From Dunaliella salina (taxonomy: Eukaryota > Chlorophyta > Chlorophyceae > Chlamydomonadales > Dunaliellaceae), in the NCBI GenBank assembly GCA_002284615.2, contig MU069653.1, forward strand, positions 86,232 to 130,031: 43,800 bases of DNA, in the 5' to 3' direction. Shown here one piece after another: positions 33,146 through 43,800 of the stretch (its first letter is position 1; the number at the start of each line of letters is the position of its first letter). The translations under genes were made by a program, and so were the position numbers. The notes below the pieces were generated by a model, which made no database searches, was not told the origin of the DNA, and worked only from the letters and a program-made list of their open reading frames with translations.

Positions 33146-33335
33146 GTCTACACATGCATACAGATACAGTCTACACATGCATACAGATACAGTCTACACA
33201 TGCATACAGATACAGTCTACACATGCATACAGATACAGTCTACACATGCATACAGATAGAGTCTAGTCTAGTCTACAGATACAGTCTACACATGCATACA
33301 GATACAGTCTACACATGCATACAGATACACATGCC
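33146..33335. repeat. 23-bp minisatellite, about eight copies
   Basis: CTACACATGCATACAGATACAG(T) repeats with a 23-bp period and one disrupted unit (GATAGAGTCTAGTCTAGTCT). Each unit carries the palindrome ATGCAT. The period keeps several plus frames open. Confidence 0.9.
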
Positions 33336-33459
33336 AGTCCAGAAGTGTGCTTCTCATTCTATGAACTTGCACTGGCATGGTTCCTTCGTGTTTCCCCTCC
33401 TTGTCAACGACTTGAGCTGGGCCTGACACTTCCCTTTCTTGAGATTCTTCTATGCTACT

Positions 33460-33548
33460 CTCCAGTTGGTGGGACTCACTGTCAGTGTCAGTGCTGGGTG
33501 TATCCTTTATGCTTGCTGTCCAGCAAAGACTTTTGCTTGTACTTTTTA
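33460..33548 (+). repeat. Retroposon 3' end with terminal hairpin, copy e
   Basis: GTGGGACTCACTGTCAGTGT, GTATCCTTTATGC, hairpin TTGCTG 33513-33518 with CAGCAA 33521-33526, then AGACTTTTGCTTG. Confidence 0.65.
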
Positions 33549-33694
33549 CTTTGTGCTGCACTCCAAACACTGAACGCACACTCCTACAAACTCATTCACA
33601 CTTTTCTTGCTCCTTATGCATGATTGTCCTCTCAGACTGTAATTGCTTCTTTTTGATCATCACGATTTTTTTTCACATGCCTAAAAAAGTAAAG

Positions 33695-33757
33695 TGTACC
33701 TGGACAAAGCGCGCATTAAGAGAAGACCCAATAGCCAGCGCTGGCAACAATGTCACA
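33695..33757 (-). repeat. Retroposon 3' end, copy f (reverse, decayed)
   Basis: CGCATTAAGAGAAGACCCAA and TAGCCAGCGCTGGCAACAAT match the reverse complement of the family; the hairpin is lost. Confidence 0.5.
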
Positions 33758-33904
33758 CAGTTTAAAGTACTATTTCAGTAATGCCTCTTGGAATTTCTTC
33801 ATTACTTTCTGGCCTAGCAGTCCTACGCTTTAACTGAGAGGCCTTTTTATGTAATCCAGCGTAAATTAGTCTCAGGCTGATGCTGAGGGTTGCTGAGGTT
33901 CTGA

Positions 33905-34003
33905 GGGCCTTCTGGTGAGGCCTCTAGTTTTCCGGTTAGAGGTCCTTCCCTTAATGCACGCAGCCTTAGGCTTGCATAGGCTTTTCTTTTTCTTTCCTTT
34001 TTT
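33905..34003 (+). repeat. Retroposon 3' end with terminal hairpin, copy g
   Basis: CTGGTGAGGCCTCTAG, GGTCCTTCCCTTAATGCACG, hairpin GCAGCC 33960-33965 with GGC(T)TGC 33969-33975, then AGGCTTTTCTTTTTCTTTCC. Nearest to copy a at 9335. Confidence 0.7.
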
Positions 34004-34130
34004 TCTGCTGCTGATGGAATAGCACGAGGTTGAATATGCTCAGAAGCTTCAAAGTTGATGGGTCAGATCATTCCTCAAAACATTTGATTAAAAGACCATT
34101 GCATATATTCAAAAGGTAGAAGTGAAAAGT

Positions 34131-34319
34131 CTACGCTTGGCAACAGCCGCAGCCACTGAGTGCTTGACGATGACAATTAACATTCATCTTCATCATGTGC
34201 GGGCTGGTGTACCCAAGTATGGCATGGGAGGTGCTATCAGGTGCACCACATAGAGGGCAAAGAGCAGGCCCAGGGTGGCCTTTGAACGTGTGTGTGTGTG
34301 TTTCTTTCAGCAGTGGCAC
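34131..34319 (-). pseudogene. Decayed zinc-finger fragment of the endonuclease LINE family
   Basis: The 62-residue frame has GPALCPLCGAPDSTSHAILG, the CCHC finger preceding the endonuclease, but the last cysteine reads Y and the RHN-like motif reads CHR. A short TG repeat lies within it. Confidence 0.5.
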
Positions 34320-34364
34320 TTCTGAATGCAGAGCAAGACTTTGTTTTCGTTTTTTGAGCCTGCT

Positions 34365-34448
34365 TCCTTTTTAGCCTAGGTTGGTAAGTTTTCTGCTCAG
34401 CTGCCCGTGAAGGCGGATATAGCGAGTAACCTTACCTTACCTTACCTT
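34365..34448 (+). repeat. Retroelement 3' end with (CCTTA)n tail
   Basis: GCTCAGCTGCCCGTGAAGGC, GGATATAGCGAGTAA and then CCTTACCTTACCTTACC. It resembles a LINE 3' terminus; the reverse copy is at 30738-30805. Confidence 0.6.
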
Positions 34449-35099
34449 TGAACGTTTGGTATGCTTTCCATTGCATCCATTGCAAAGGATGTCTGTTTGG
34501 TATTCAATCACATTAGTCTGCTCTTCAAGCAGATAGCTTTCAAATATCAGGAAGCATGGCAGCTTTTCGAATTGGCGGTCAGTTGGTTGTTCCACATTCT
34601 CATCAAGTTTTGATCATTTGTCAAGCTATAAATTCTAACGCTTGCTCCTCAGTCTGTGTTTGTCATGCATGATTTGGTTTAAGTTATCTTCAAGGTCCCG
34701 AAGGGTCTCTATGAGAGTCGGGTTTCAAACTGGTAGCGAGGGTTATCTGCCTAGTTGAGTGAGTGAATGTAAACCCTAGTTGAGTGAGATTTCAGCTTCA
34801 TCAGCAGCTTTCTTGCTTGGAGAACAGTGCGCATCAGCATCACCAAGGAAACCACTGTGTGGCCTAACTTCATTAAAGTGAATGGGAAATGCTGGTAAAC
34901 TGAAATAAGTTATGTAATGTTGCTGGGAAAAAACTTAGACAAGCAAGCCTGAGGAAATAAGAGTAAAGGTTGCCCAGTACGGGCTTCAGTCTCCTCTTTT
35001 TGGGGCCTCCAATTGCTTGGGGGCCCCCACTGTTTTGAAGCCTACTTTTTTCTGGGGGCCTCCGCTTTTTTGGGGCCTTGCAAGATTCAAAGCAACAAC

Positions 35100-43692
<8,593 letters not shown>

Positions 43693-43778
43693 CTGAGTGC
43701 GCAGGAGAGGCAAGTATGCAGGATGAGGAGCAAATTGGGAGCCGAAGCAGCATCACTGGGAAGGTGCTGATGTGCATC

Positions 43779-43800
43779 GTGTGTGTGTGTGTGTGTGTGT
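43779..43800. repeat. (TG)n microsatellite at the window edge
   Basis: TG run starting upstream of the first visible p25-alpha exon and cut by the window border. Confidence 0.95.

Overview
The window looks like nuclear DNA of a unicellular, flagellated eukaryote, most likely a green alga. The reasons are genes split into many short GT-AG exons with long introns, a p25-alpha/TPPP-type protein (a family typical of organisms with cilia), degenerate CCCTAAA (plant/algal-type) telomere motifs, long CA/TG microsatellites, and a dense load of non-LTR retrotransposon and hAT transposon debris. The species cannot be named from the sequence alone. Two assembly gaps are present (10236-11010 and 27770-28149).

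Three split genes can be reconstructed by reading exons whose splice sites and codon phases agree. (1) A GT15-type (Kre2/Mnt1-like) mannosyltransferase lies on + from the left edge to 4911 in nine exons; its 5' end is unresolved. (2) A p24/TMED cargo receptor lies on + from 22909 to 30089, with signal peptide, GOLD-like region, coiled coil, one membrane helix and an FF tail; one middle exon was not found. (3) A protein with two p25-alpha modules lies on - from beyond 43692 down to 35100, in ten exons; its 5' end is outside the window. The first two act in the secretory pathway, the third probably on microtubules or cilia. No operon-like linkage is implied.

Between and inside these genes: 4912-7500 holds intergenic sequence with two retroposon 3' ends; 7510-8251 is a hAT-type element; 8587-8919 is a relic of a LINE with restriction-like endonuclease; 9200-11672 is a second LINE type split by a retroposon tail and by a hAT element full of TATAGCGC palindromes; 13330-16240 holds a ~123-bp repeat in inverted copies and another hAT element (14025-14709); 19263-19830 holds a 75-bp repeat and a frameshifted hAT transposase C-terminus; 23.7-28.3 kb, the p24 introns, holds three TIR elements and a 22-bp minisatellite; 30.2-34.5 kb is a retrotransposon cluster with a PD-(D/E)XK endonuclease ORF; 37895-38481 is a second, inverted copy of the TIR element at 23751.

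The most interesting signals are a retroposon 3' end made of a covarying hairpin plus a TTTTCTTTTCTTT tail, present in about a dozen copies and joined in one place to the endonuclease ORF; a set of hAT-type elements that each carry a different subterminal palindromic motif; the two-module p25-alpha gene with exon-edge fragments duplicated in its introns; and a GT15 gene in which the usual NFE glutamate appears to be replaced.
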